Of a stretch of DNA of 64,000 nucleotides, positions 9,235 to 18,200 are shown one piece after another. Made by a program: the position numbers and the translations under genes. The notes beneath the pieces were generated by a model. The model ran no database searches. It saw nothing but the letters and a program-made list of their open reading frames with translations, and was not told the DNA's origin. Source of the stretch: Choricystis sp. odSpoLacu1. Its lineage: Eukaryota; Chlorophyta; Trebouxiophyceae. Location of the stretch: NCBI GenBank assembly GCA_958009055.1, contig OY253649.1:1054001-1118000 (forward strand). Reading direction: 5' to 3'. How positions within the stretch are numbered: position 1 is the stretch's first letter; the number at the start of each line of letters is the position of its first letter.

Positions 9235-10804
9235 TCACGCACTCTCCCCCCCTTGCCCCTCACCCAGCACGCCCCTCAACCACTCACGCAGCATGGCCAG
9301 CGCCACCACGGGTTGGTCGTGGGGCGCCATGTGGCCCGCGTTGCGCAGGGTGACGGTGGTGAGGTCGCCACCCGTGCGCCAGTAGCCAGCGATCCGCTCC
9401 TTCCCCTCCACCTCCACCCGCCACAGCTGCCGCTTGGCCGCCGTGTAGTTGGCCCGTCCCGGCCAGGTCAGGCGCGCCTGCCACAGGGCGGCCGAGGCGG
9501 GGCCGTCCTGCGCGTCGGCCGCACCCTCGTATAAAAGCATGGGCAGCCCCGACGCCAGCAAGGCCGAATACACGGGCGTAACATCCTGCATGACGTCCTC
9601 ATCAAACGCGGTCAACACCGCGTCGGAGCAGGTGGAGAAGGGGGGGGCGTCGGGGGCCACGCCCAGCGCGGACCGCACGCGTGGACGGTTGAGCAGTGCC
9701 GGCACGTCTTTGCCGCCATCATAATCATCATACCGCCGCACATCCAGCATGGTGCCCAGCCCAGCTGAGGATGTGAGGTCGGCCAGCAGGGCCGCCCGGG
9801 CGGCGTGGGCAGCGCTCCATGCGCGGACACGGGTGAGGGCGGCCACCCGCCACGCGGCGCGCGTGGCGGCCGCCCTCTGGTCGGCATCCAGCAGGCCGCC
9901 GTCGGCCAGGACGTCGGCGTGGGTGAGCACTTGGCGCCCCGGGTCGACGAGGCCGTTGCCGACGGCGGCCGCGGTGATGGTGAGGGGGCGGCGGTGGCGC
10001 ACGTCGGGGCGCACGCGGCTCGCCGCAGCGCGCCCAGCGCGCGAGCGCGCAAACGCGGCCGCCGCCGGGGACGCAGGCCACAAGGTTCCATCGGCCGATG
10101 CGGCGGAGGCTTCCACCGCCAGGGCGTAGGCGCAGAAGGCGGGCACAAACTTCCCCGCGTACGACTCCCCCGCGATGATCAGGGGACGCCCTGCGGCCAC
10201 CCCCAGCCCCCCTCCCTCCCCCACCAACGCTGCCAGGGCGGCGTACAGGTCGGCGGAGGAAGCTTCCACGGAGGAGGGGATGGAGGCGGCATCCCCGTCG
10301 GCCGGGGTGGAGAATCCCGTGCCCGCGGGTTGGTCAACATAAAGAACTCCACCCGCCCGCGTCCACGTGCCTACAGTGTTGGGCGTCAGCACGGTGCCGC
10401 CTTGAGTGGAGATGGTCGGGCCGTTGATGTAGAAGGCGCCCAGCATGGAGGAGCAGCCGGGGCCGCCCTGAGAGGAAGGAGGGGTGATGGGTTGGCTGCC
10501 GGAGACACAAACACGATCAAACACCAGCCTTCCTTCCCTCCAAACCCCCATATCTCACCTCCAACCACACTATGATCGGCGTGTCGTCCGTCACGCTCCC
10601 CCCCTCCGCCTCGTAGAACACGTAGAACAGGCGGTTGCGCGTGGCCCCCGTTTGCATGTAGCCACTCGCAGTGACGTTTGGCACGTCCCCGCCATCGGAA
10701 GCGGTGGAAAGGGAGTGGCGAAGAGCAGCAGGCAAGCTGCAGGCGACCGCGGACGCGGCGAGGGCGGCGGTGGCCAGCAAGAGGAGGGCGGGTCGGCGGC
10801 ACAT
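9235..10804 (-). CDS. Serine carboxypeptidase-like (S10) protein C
   Basis: The third S10 gene, on the opposite strand and convergent with protein B. Exon 1 is 10559-10804 (ATG 10804) and exon 2 is 9235-10467, with a 91-nt intron. The splice falls inside the oxyanion-hole motif, giving IIVWLE joined to GGPGCSSMLGAF. The protein is 492 aa with a signal peptide (residues 1 to about 22, ALLLLATAALAASAVACS). Triad blocks are present: IIAGESYAGKFVP, EGAADAQDG and LRNAGHMAPHD. It keeps GGPGCSS, the common S10 form, where A and B have GGPGAS, so C may be nearest the ancestral type. The intron position is close to that of gene B, which fits local duplication with an inversion. Confidence 0.9.
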
Positions 10805-10983
10805 TTGGAGGGTGGAGTGTGTGCGTGAGCGCCAACCCGGCTGGAGTTGGTTTAGTGGAAGGAGTGGGCTTGATGAGCGTGCCGTGGAGGCATCCACGGC
10901 GCGCTCGGCGTGCGAGAGGGACTCGTGTTTGGAGAGCACAATGCGGGGATGGACGTGGATGAAAACTTTTAACTTGATCAAAA

Positions 10984-11703
10984 TCAAAACTCTTTCGCGC
11001 TCCGCAACAACTCCTGTGTCTCCCGATCCATGGCCAGCGCCGCCACCCGCGTGACGGCAGCACGTCGGGCTTCAGCCGGTGTGGCGCCTCGTGCCAGGGC
11101 GACGGCCGCGACCGCGACCATCTGGGCGCGGCGGGCGGCAGAGGTGGCCGCAAGCGTCAGAGGGTCCTCCATACGCGCGGCAGACGCGGCCGCTGCTTCA
11201 ACATCCGCATCAAACCCGGGTTCAGAGACAATAGCCTTGGCTTCCCGGATGGAGGACAGGCTGCGCGACGATGCCACCGCGGCGGCCGACGCGGTGAGCG
11301 CAGCGGCCAGGCCGGCCGGCCGCGGCGCGCGCGGCGGCGGGGGGGCATCGTCTGGTGGCGGCCCCAGCCGCGTGTCCAGGCGGGAGGCGGGGTCGGCATC
11401 CTCCCCTCGTGTTGGGCGGGCGGCATAGTCCCAGAGGAGGGCGCGGATGATGACGAAGGCGCCCAAGGCCGCCAAGGCCAGTCCTGCGACCACCAAGGCA
11501 GGACCACCATCACCACCGCCGCCAGAGGGGGGCACAACGTCGGGGGGAACAACACGTACGATTGTGAGTGCGTGGCGGCCAGGACGGTGCGGTGACGGGG
11601 CGGCGCCGCGTGCGCGCGGCGTCGGGCGGTCGGGGCGAGCGCAGCGGAGTCGGCATGCGCACACGGCAGCAGCACGCGGCGATTGGCGCGTGGGCGGCCG
11701 CAT
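10984..11703 (-). CDS. Hypothetical membrane protein with possible transit peptide
   Basis: A single-exon reading frame of 239 aa. The first 45 or so residues are rich in Arg, Ala, Ser and Pro with almost no acidic residues, like an organelle transit peptide. One strong transmembrane segment follows at about residues 69-89 (ALVVAGLALAALGAFVIIRA). After it comes a Pro-rich linker and an Ala-rich helical domain ending in DRETQELLRSAKEF. I do not recognise a family. It is divergent with the MYND/SET gene at 11881 across 177 bp. The start could be at a later Met. Confidence 0.55.
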   Translation of the reverse strand: MRPPTRQSPRAAAVCACRLRCARPDRPTPRARGAAPSPHRPGRHALTIVRVVPPDVVPPSGGGGDGGPALVVAGLALAALGAFVIIRALLWDYAARPTRGEDADPASRLDTRLGPPPDDAPPPPRAPRPAGLAAALTASAAAVASSRSLSSIREAKAIVSEPGFDADVEAAAASAARMEDPLTLAATSAARRAQMVAVAAVALARGATPAEARRAAVTRVAALAMDRETQELLRSAKEF

Positions 11704-11880
11704 TGGTTGGCGTCCGCGCGCGATATCTACACACGCCGATGAAGCCGCACTGGCGGCGGGGCCGCGGGGCGGTGTCGCGCGACACGAAGGACGACGAGCG
11801 AGTCAAACGACACGGGCGAGACGTGTGTGAGCAGAGACGGCGCGTTTTTTTTTTCAACCTCCCCACAACTCTTCTTCTGC

Positions 11881-13077
11881 ATGGCGGCCGCCGACGCCCG
11901 CCTGGCCGCCCTGTTTGGCGACGGCGCCCGCGTCGCCCTGGCCCCCGATCCAGGGGACGGCCGCGGCCGCCGCGTCGTGGCCACGGTGGACGCAGCGCCA
12001 GGGGACACACTCTTCACCGGAGTCGCGTACGTGGCCGCCACCCTGAGCTCCCACAAGAAGCGGGTGTGCGCGTTTTGCGGCCACCTGGCGCGCAGCCGGC
12101 TGACAACAGTCTGCGGCGGCTGCCACGCCGCCTTTTACTGTGATGACGGGTGTGCCGCAGCCGCTGCAGCCGGCGACGTGCCCCCGGCCCACGCGGCGCT
12201 GCCTCTCAACGTGCCCGCGCCGCCGCCACCGCTGCCGCACGCGGAGCTGTGCGGCGTGCTGCGCGCGCTGGCCTCGTTCAAAGGGGATGCAGAGCAGAAG
12301 TCGGTGTTGGTCATGGTGGCAACCGCGCTGGCGATGCGCGAAGAAGGAGGAGGAGAAGCGACGACGCACCCGCTTCAGTTGCGGCACACCGACTTTGAAT
12401 CCTTAGTGGGGCACGCGGCCTCCATGACGCCACGCGATGCAGCCGACTGGGGCAAAGGGTGCGCGTGCCTGCGGCGCGCGCTGCTGCAGGCGGGGTGGCC
12501 GCCACAGCGGGTGCCGTCCGTCAGCGCGCTGGTCGACGCCGCAGCCCGCGTGTGTGCCAACAATTTTGGGTGCTGGCGCCACGCGGGGCGGGGGGCCTTG
12601 GTGCCGGACGAGACTGGTGGCGATGGAGAGGATGAGCTTTCGTCCGCCCTCGCAGCCGCGACGCTGGCGGACGGCGAGGAGCCTGCCGCCCCTGGCACCC
12701 CCTCCACCACGCCGTCCTCGCTGTCCGCGCCTCAGGGAGATCTGGTGGGGCGTGAGCTCTACATCACCATCTCCATGCTCAACCACTCGTGAGCGCCGAC
12801 CGCGCACGTGTCGCACGGCGCGGGTGTCGCCCACGTGATCGCAGACACACACTTGCCCGCCGGCTCCGAAATAACAATACCCTACGTCGACATCGATGTG
12901 CCTGTCTCGTCCCGCCGCAAAGAGCTGGCGCGGTCCTTCTTCTTTGGGTGCGAGTGCGGACGGTGTGTGGCCGAGAGCGCGGGCGGGGAGCGGGTGCAGC
13001 AAAGGTATGAGGGCAGGGGGGGGGGTGGAGGCAAGCCCAAGCGGCGGGGGCGCAAGGCGAGGGTGGCGAGGAGGTGA
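11881..13077 (+). CDS. MYND/SET (SMYD-type) methyltransferase with in-frame TGA at residue 304
   Basis: A protein-lysine methyltransferase of SMYD architecture, 398 aa if TGA is read through. Residues 20-55 form the SET N-part. Residues 63-104 form a MYND-like zinc finger with C63, C66, C78, C81, C87, C91 and H104; the last Cys of the consensus is missing. The SET core ITISMLNHS ends at residue 303. Codon 304 (12790-12792) is TGA, then the same frame continues with APTAHVSHGAG and GSEITIPYVDID, and a post-SET C357-x-C359-x2-C362 cluster. SMYD proteins have Cys after NHS, where it completes a zinc site with the post-SET cysteines. TGA therefore sits exactly on a ligand Cys. A GT donor overlaps (GTGAGC), but splicing there would remove the SET core. 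TGA, TAG and TAA all serve as normal stops elsewhere in the window. Selenocysteine, a nonsense allele or a base error are the options. Confidence 0.75.
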
Positions 13078-13105
13078 TGTAGTTGGAGAGTGGTATTAGA
13101 AAGAG

Positions 13106-13166
13106 GTGCGGGTCAACACACGTGAGGGGTGAGGGAAAAAGGTCAAAACGCGTGTGTTGCCTGCGC
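13106..13166 (+). other. Stable hairpin in the 3' UTR of the MYND/SET gene
   Basis: Arms 13106-13122 and 13151-13166 pair over 16 bp, with one bulged T at 13113 and two or three G-U pairs. The inner nine pairs (CAACACACG with CGTGTGTTG) are perfect. The 28-nt loop starts with TGAGGGG and contains an A5 run. It lies 29 bases past the stop. I tested it as a SECIS element: a UGA follows the lower helix, but I see no opposing GA and no second helix, so it does not fit the consensus by eye. Confidence 0.6.
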
Positions 13167-13295
13167 GCAGGCTGTCAACGTTTTTCCACACCGTCGTCGT
13201 TTTTCTCTCCTCTCGGCTCCGGAGGTTGGTCCGCCCGCCCACTTCCTGTGCTCGTTGAGCATCGTCAGCCTCCCCCCCCCCTCAACAACTCTGCA

Positions 13296-15010
13296 ATGCA
13301 GTTCCTGCTCGCCTTGGCCGCGCTGCTGGCCGCAGTTGCTGCGCCCGCGCACGCGGGGTGCCCGTTTTTGGAGGCGCAGGCGCAGGGTGAGTTTTTTCCA
13401 GCCGCCACGTGGCGCCGATGGGGTTGTGATGCATGCTGGCACGCTCTGCGGGGGGTGGATTGGGTGGGGGCGGCGTGGATCGTGGGCTGAGGCGGCGAAA
13501 AAAAAAGGGCATGGGACACAGCGCGGGCGCGGCACACTCCGAACGGCCGAGACCCTCTCAACTCGGTCCCGCCGCCGTTTTTCCCTTTTGCCACCCCCGC
13601 CTCCCCAAGTACAGCCGTGCCCAAGCGCTTTGTCTCCCTCACCTGACACACTCACTCACACAAACACACACACCACACCACACAGTCGCCTCCCGCCGCG
13701 CCCTCCTGGCCGCGTCCGTCCCCGCGCCGTCCCCCTCGGTCGCCACCAAAGCCATCTCCACCTCCGACGCCAAAGCCGCCCGCGCGGCCGCCCTGGCCAA
13801 TGAAGCCGTCGGCTCCGCCTCCGATGAAACCGACAAGGGTGTCCAAGTGGCCGGCCAGCGTGGCGTGGGCTCGTTTGGCCCTGGCGCGCCCCCCGGCGCC
13901 GACGCGTGCGCGGTCCCCCTCCTCGGCGCCGTCTCCGGCGTCGGAGTCAACGACACCGACTACGCGTCCCCCCTGCCGCCTTCCGCGGCGCGCGACAAGC
14001 GGCTGGCCAACACGCCGCGCCAGATGGGGTGGACCGCACCCCGCTTCTCCAAACCGTCGTCGTGCTCGTCGTCTCAATACAAAGACATTGTCGCCTCCCT
14101 CAACGACACCGACACCTACAACCTGGAGCTGCCGGGTGTCGTGCGCCTCGCCTTCCACACGTGTGGGTCGTACTCCGCGCTGGATTCGTCGGGTGGGTGC
14201 GACGGCGCGTGGTTAAGGTTTTCGCCGGATAAAGACGCCGTCCCCAACAGAGGCACCGTCGGCGAAGCCCTCACCCGGCTGGACGCCATCAAAGAAAAGT
14301 ACCCATGCATCACGTACGCCGACCTGTACACGCTGGCCGGGTCGGTGGCGGTGGAGGTGGCGGGCGGGCCCCCCATCGCCTGGTCGCCCGGGCGCGTCGA
14401 CGCCGACGGCCCCGGCCCCTCCCACCCATCGTTCTCCTCCCGCCTGCCTGATGGCATGTTCAATGGCGCCGGACTGGCCTACTTCATGGCGCAGTGGGGC
14501 TTCTCGTCGCGTGAAGCAGTGGCCGTGATTGGGGGCGGCCACTCGATCGGGGGCGCGGAACCCGACGCGTCGGGCTGGAAAATGGTGTTCACTCCCTCCA
14601 ACGACAAGTGGCCGACGCCCGCCAACCAATACTTCATCATGCTGATGAACTCGTCTTGGGTGCTGGCTGAGACGGAGGACACGGGGCTGCCGTTCTACAA
14701 GTTGGCCGAAACCGAAAAGTTCGCGGGCAACGACCTGCCCGCCGCGGAGGGCAAGCCCGTCGGCCGCCTGCCGTCCGACATGTCGCTGCGCTTCATGAAA
14801 CTGTACGCGCCGGTGGCGGCCGAGTACGCGGCTGACGAGTCTGCCTTTTTGAAGGATTTCGCGATGGCTTTTGAAAAGTTGCTCGCGCTCGGGTCGCCCG
14901 GGGTCGGCCGCCAGGGCGGCGCCTGGCGGTGGAAAGGGTTTGACGGCAAGTGGGATGGGGCGGGCGTGGATACCGCCTACAAGACGCTGATGACTGCGCA
15001 GTCGGTGTGA
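13296..15010 (+). CDS. Secreted class I-like heme peroxidase
   Basis: A plant-peroxidase-superfamily protein of 471 aa. Exon 1 (13296-13386) encodes a signal peptide (FLLALAALLAAVAAPAHAG) and exon 2 is 13686-15010, after a 299-nt intron. A linker of about 130 residues precedes the catalytic domain. The distal site is VVRLAFHTCGSYS at about 240-252: Arg and His are kept, but Phe replaces the usual Trp and HTCGSY replaces HDAGTY of ascorbate peroxidase. The proximal site is VIGGGHSIGG with the heme-ligand His, and KWPTPANQYFIMLM follows as in APX/CcP-type enzymes. The overall order (AGSVAVEVAGGPPIAWSPGR, then SRLPDG) is class I. Secretory targeting is unusual for class I. Electron donor unknown. 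A GAGAGAGAGAG tract follows the stop. Confidence 0.82.
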
Positions 15011-15174
15011 TGAAAGAGAGAGAGAGAGAGGTGGTTTCCGTCGTTTGCATTTATTCGACGTGAAGAGCGGTGGTGGAGACGTCGTCGCCCCCCCCCCCCC
15101 TTTTCACGTCGGCCGTTTCGTTTGTTGTTTCCCTTTCATCCGTTTTGTTCGACTACATCAATCATCTAGAGCGT

Positions 15175-15204
15175 CTCTCTCTCTCTCTCTCTCCCCCTCT
15201 CTCC

Positions 15205-15233
<29 letters not shown>
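15175..15233 (+). repeat. (CT)n tract, (GA)n on the coding strand, after the ECM29 stop
   Basis: About 60 bases of nearly pure CT repeat directly abut the ECM29 stop codon, so on the coding strand the 3' UTR begins with a long GA repeat. It is the longest member of the post-stop purine tracts seen in this window. Confidence 0.9.
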
Positions 15234-15235
<2 letters not shown>

Positions 15236-18200
15236 ACCCCTTCTTCTCCGCAGCTGCTTTGGCAGCCGCGGCCGTCGCCCGCGTTTTGACCGCGTCGCTC
15301 GCGTCGCTCGCCGCCACGCGCGCCAACTCGGCCGCGGCCGCCGCCCCCGCCTCCCCGCTCGCGCCCGCCACCATGCCCAGCGCGTCCACCGCTTTCTCGC
15401 GCACGGCCACAATCTTGGGCTCGCGCGTGGCGGTGGTGAGGGCGGGCAGGATGGTGGCTGTGATCCACGACGGTGCCGCGGCAGCAGCCCCCTTGGCCAG
15501 CGCGCCCGCGGGCGCCGCGGCCGCCACGCGGTCGGCCCACGGATGGCTGGGTCCCAGCAGAGTGGCCACCGCGGTGGCGGCGCGGTCGCCGACTGACGCG
15601 ACGGCAGATGCTGGCGCGACGGCCGCCAACGCTGCGACCGCGGCGGCCGCGTCTGCAGCGGGCGGTGGGCGAGCCGGCGGGTCGTCTTTACCGGTGCGCG
15701 CGGGCGGCGCCGCGTCGGCGGCCGCGGCCAGGCGGTCGACCGCGACGGCCAGGGCGTCGGCCGCTGACGCGGGCGGCAGCTTCGGCGCGGCGGTCGCAAG
15801 CGCCGCGAGCGCAGCGCCCGCAAACCCGGGTTTGGGGCGTTGAGCCGCAGCAACCATCGCAGCGGCCACGCGGGTGGCGGCGTCGGGAGCCACCTGGCCC
15901 ACACAGGCAATCAACGCCCCCCCCGCGCGCGCCACGCTCTCCTTGCCGTCCCAGTACGCGCCCCCCAGCGCGCCACAGACGGCATCCGCAAGCGCGCCCG
16001 CGTGCGGGGCCAGGCCATCGCTGGCGACGACGGCGGCCGCGTCGGCTAGAGCGGCCGCAGCGGCCGCGCGCGCGGCATGCTGGGGTGCGGCGAGGCCCGA
16101 CACCACCGCCTCAGCCAGCTCCACACCATGCAGGCGCCACGCGGCGCCGACGCCCGGGGCGGCTTCATCCCAGAAGGAGGTCCACGCGGCCGCCACGCCC
16201 GCGTCGTCGTCTTGGCGGCCGATGAAGGAGAGCGGGACAAAGGCTGCAGCAGCACTCGCGGCCGCGTCGGCCGCGCCGCGGTGCAGGGCGAGGGCGGCCA
16301 CCGCCGCCAGCTCTCGGTGGGCGGGGGGGGCTGCCGGGTCGCGCCCGAGGGCTGCTAACGCGGAGGTAAAGTCGGTGACGTCTTTTTCGGGCGCGACGCG
16401 CGCGACCGCGGCGGCAGCCGTTGCGTACGCGCCGCGCACGGCGCCGCCGGCGCCGCCTCCACTTTTGGCGCCCGTCAACAGGGCGGACAACAGTTTGCGC
16501 GCCAGCGGCCTGACAGCGTCCGGCGCGCGCGCGGCCAGCACGCCCACAAAGCGGGCCGCCCCCGCGCGCGATGCAGCGCCGACGCCACGTTTCAGGGCGT
16601 CACCCAGGGCGGGGGCCAGGGCAGCCACGGCGGCCGGGTCGTCGGCAACAGCAGCCAGGGCGGCATCCAGCACGGCGGCAGGCTTGGACGCGGCCGACGC
16701 GGCGACGCGCGCGCTCTCCAGGGAGGAGCCGTCCAGGCCCAGGGCGGACACATGCTGCTCCAGTTCGTTGAGGCGGGCGTCTTCCAGGGCGGACAATGCT
16801 TCCAGGAAGGGGGGCACGATGACGGGGGCCAGGGGTGCAAGGGCCACGCGTGGGGCTGCGGCCGCCAGCGCGGCCACCGTGTCCAAGATGGCGCCCCTCA
16901 CCTCGGTCGCAGCAGTGGGCAGCGCTTCAGTCACGAGAGGCGGCAACAGCCCCGCCAGCACGTCCGCCGCGGCCGCCGGGTCGGCCGCCGCGCGGGCGGG
17001 GTCGAGGGCTTTGAGGGCGGAGCCGCGCGCCGCTCGCAGAAGAGAAGACCCCGCCGCGCGCACGCTAGGCTTGACGTCGTCCGCGCAGCGCAGGGCGACA
17101 TTGGCGACGGATGCCAGGGAGGCTCCCGTGCGGACAGAGGGAGGGCCAGAGGCCAGCAGGCCGACGCACGCGCGGCACGCGGCCTCGCGCTCGCGCCACG
17201 CGCGCGCGGTCGCGTCTTTGAGCAGGCCCGCCAGCACAGCGTCCCCGTGCGCCGCCAGGGCCGCTTTCTCATCACCATCTGTCAGAGCACTCAAAATTGA
17301 GGCCATGGCGTCCCGCACAGCGGGCGCGGGGTCGTGCGACGCGCGCCACACGCGCGGCAGCAATGCGCACGTGAGTGCGCCGCGCGCCGCGCCCAGGCTT
17401 GACGCCAGCGCCGCCAGGCTCAGGGCGGCCCCAGACGCCGCGCGCGCATCCCTCCCAGACGCCGCCAACGCCAGAAACTTGTAGACGAGGGACGGGTCGC
17501 CCGCGTCGGTGGCGAGGGCGTTGATCTCGCCCAGCGTGGTGAGCGCGCCGCCACCCGCCGACGGCGGCGCCGCCCCCAGCGCGCCGCCATCGAACAGCTT
17601 GGTGGAGGCGTCCGCCTTGATGGCGGTGGTGGACGCGGCGGCGGCGCCCGTGCCCGCGCCCGACAGGGCGGCGGAGAGACCGTCGACCAGGGAGGACCGC
17701 GTGTCATCATCCGGAGCAAGAGCATAGATCGCGACCAGCCCGCGCGGCGCGGCGTCGGCAGCAGCGTCGCCGCCGTCCGCCAGCAGGGCGTTCAGGGCGC
17801 GTTGGGCGGCCTCCAGGCGGGGGCGGGTGCGCAGCTCGGCCGCGCCGCCGCACGCTGTCAGGAGGGACGCGAGCCAGGCGGCAGCCGCAGCGCGCGCTGG
17901 GGCAGACGGCGCGAGTGCAAGAGCCGGGGTGGCGCCGCCCGGCGTGCCCAGCAGCGCATCCAGCAAGACGGCACGCGCGGCAGTCGTGCCGGGCGGCGGC
18001 GGCGCCGCCTCTGCCGGGGGCGCGGCCGGCGTGGCCCCCAGCATCGCGGCGCTGCGGCCGCTGCCGGCGCGGCCGTCCCCTATGAGGGGCCCAGTCACCG
18101 GGGTGCCGTGCCCGCCAAACGCCCACACCAGGCCGTCGGCAGCGGATGTGACGACGGTTTCAGGAGGGGGCGGCTTGGAGGTCGCCAGAGCCAGCAGGGC

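Noticed and set aside
12789..12844. A 56-nt intron starting at GTGAGC over the TGA of the MYND/SET gene
   Set aside because: It would delete the conserved APTAHV to VIAD segment of the SET core, and the downstream frame would be wrong.
13106..13166. The 3' UTR hairpin as a bona fide SECIS element
   Set aside because: There is no opposing GA for the quartet and no second helix of 10 or more bp; only the UGA and A run fit.
15874..17484. A 536-aa plus-strand frame inside ECM29
   Set aside because: It is an Ala/Arg-rich shadow of the ECM29 coding strand, which matches a known family over its full length.
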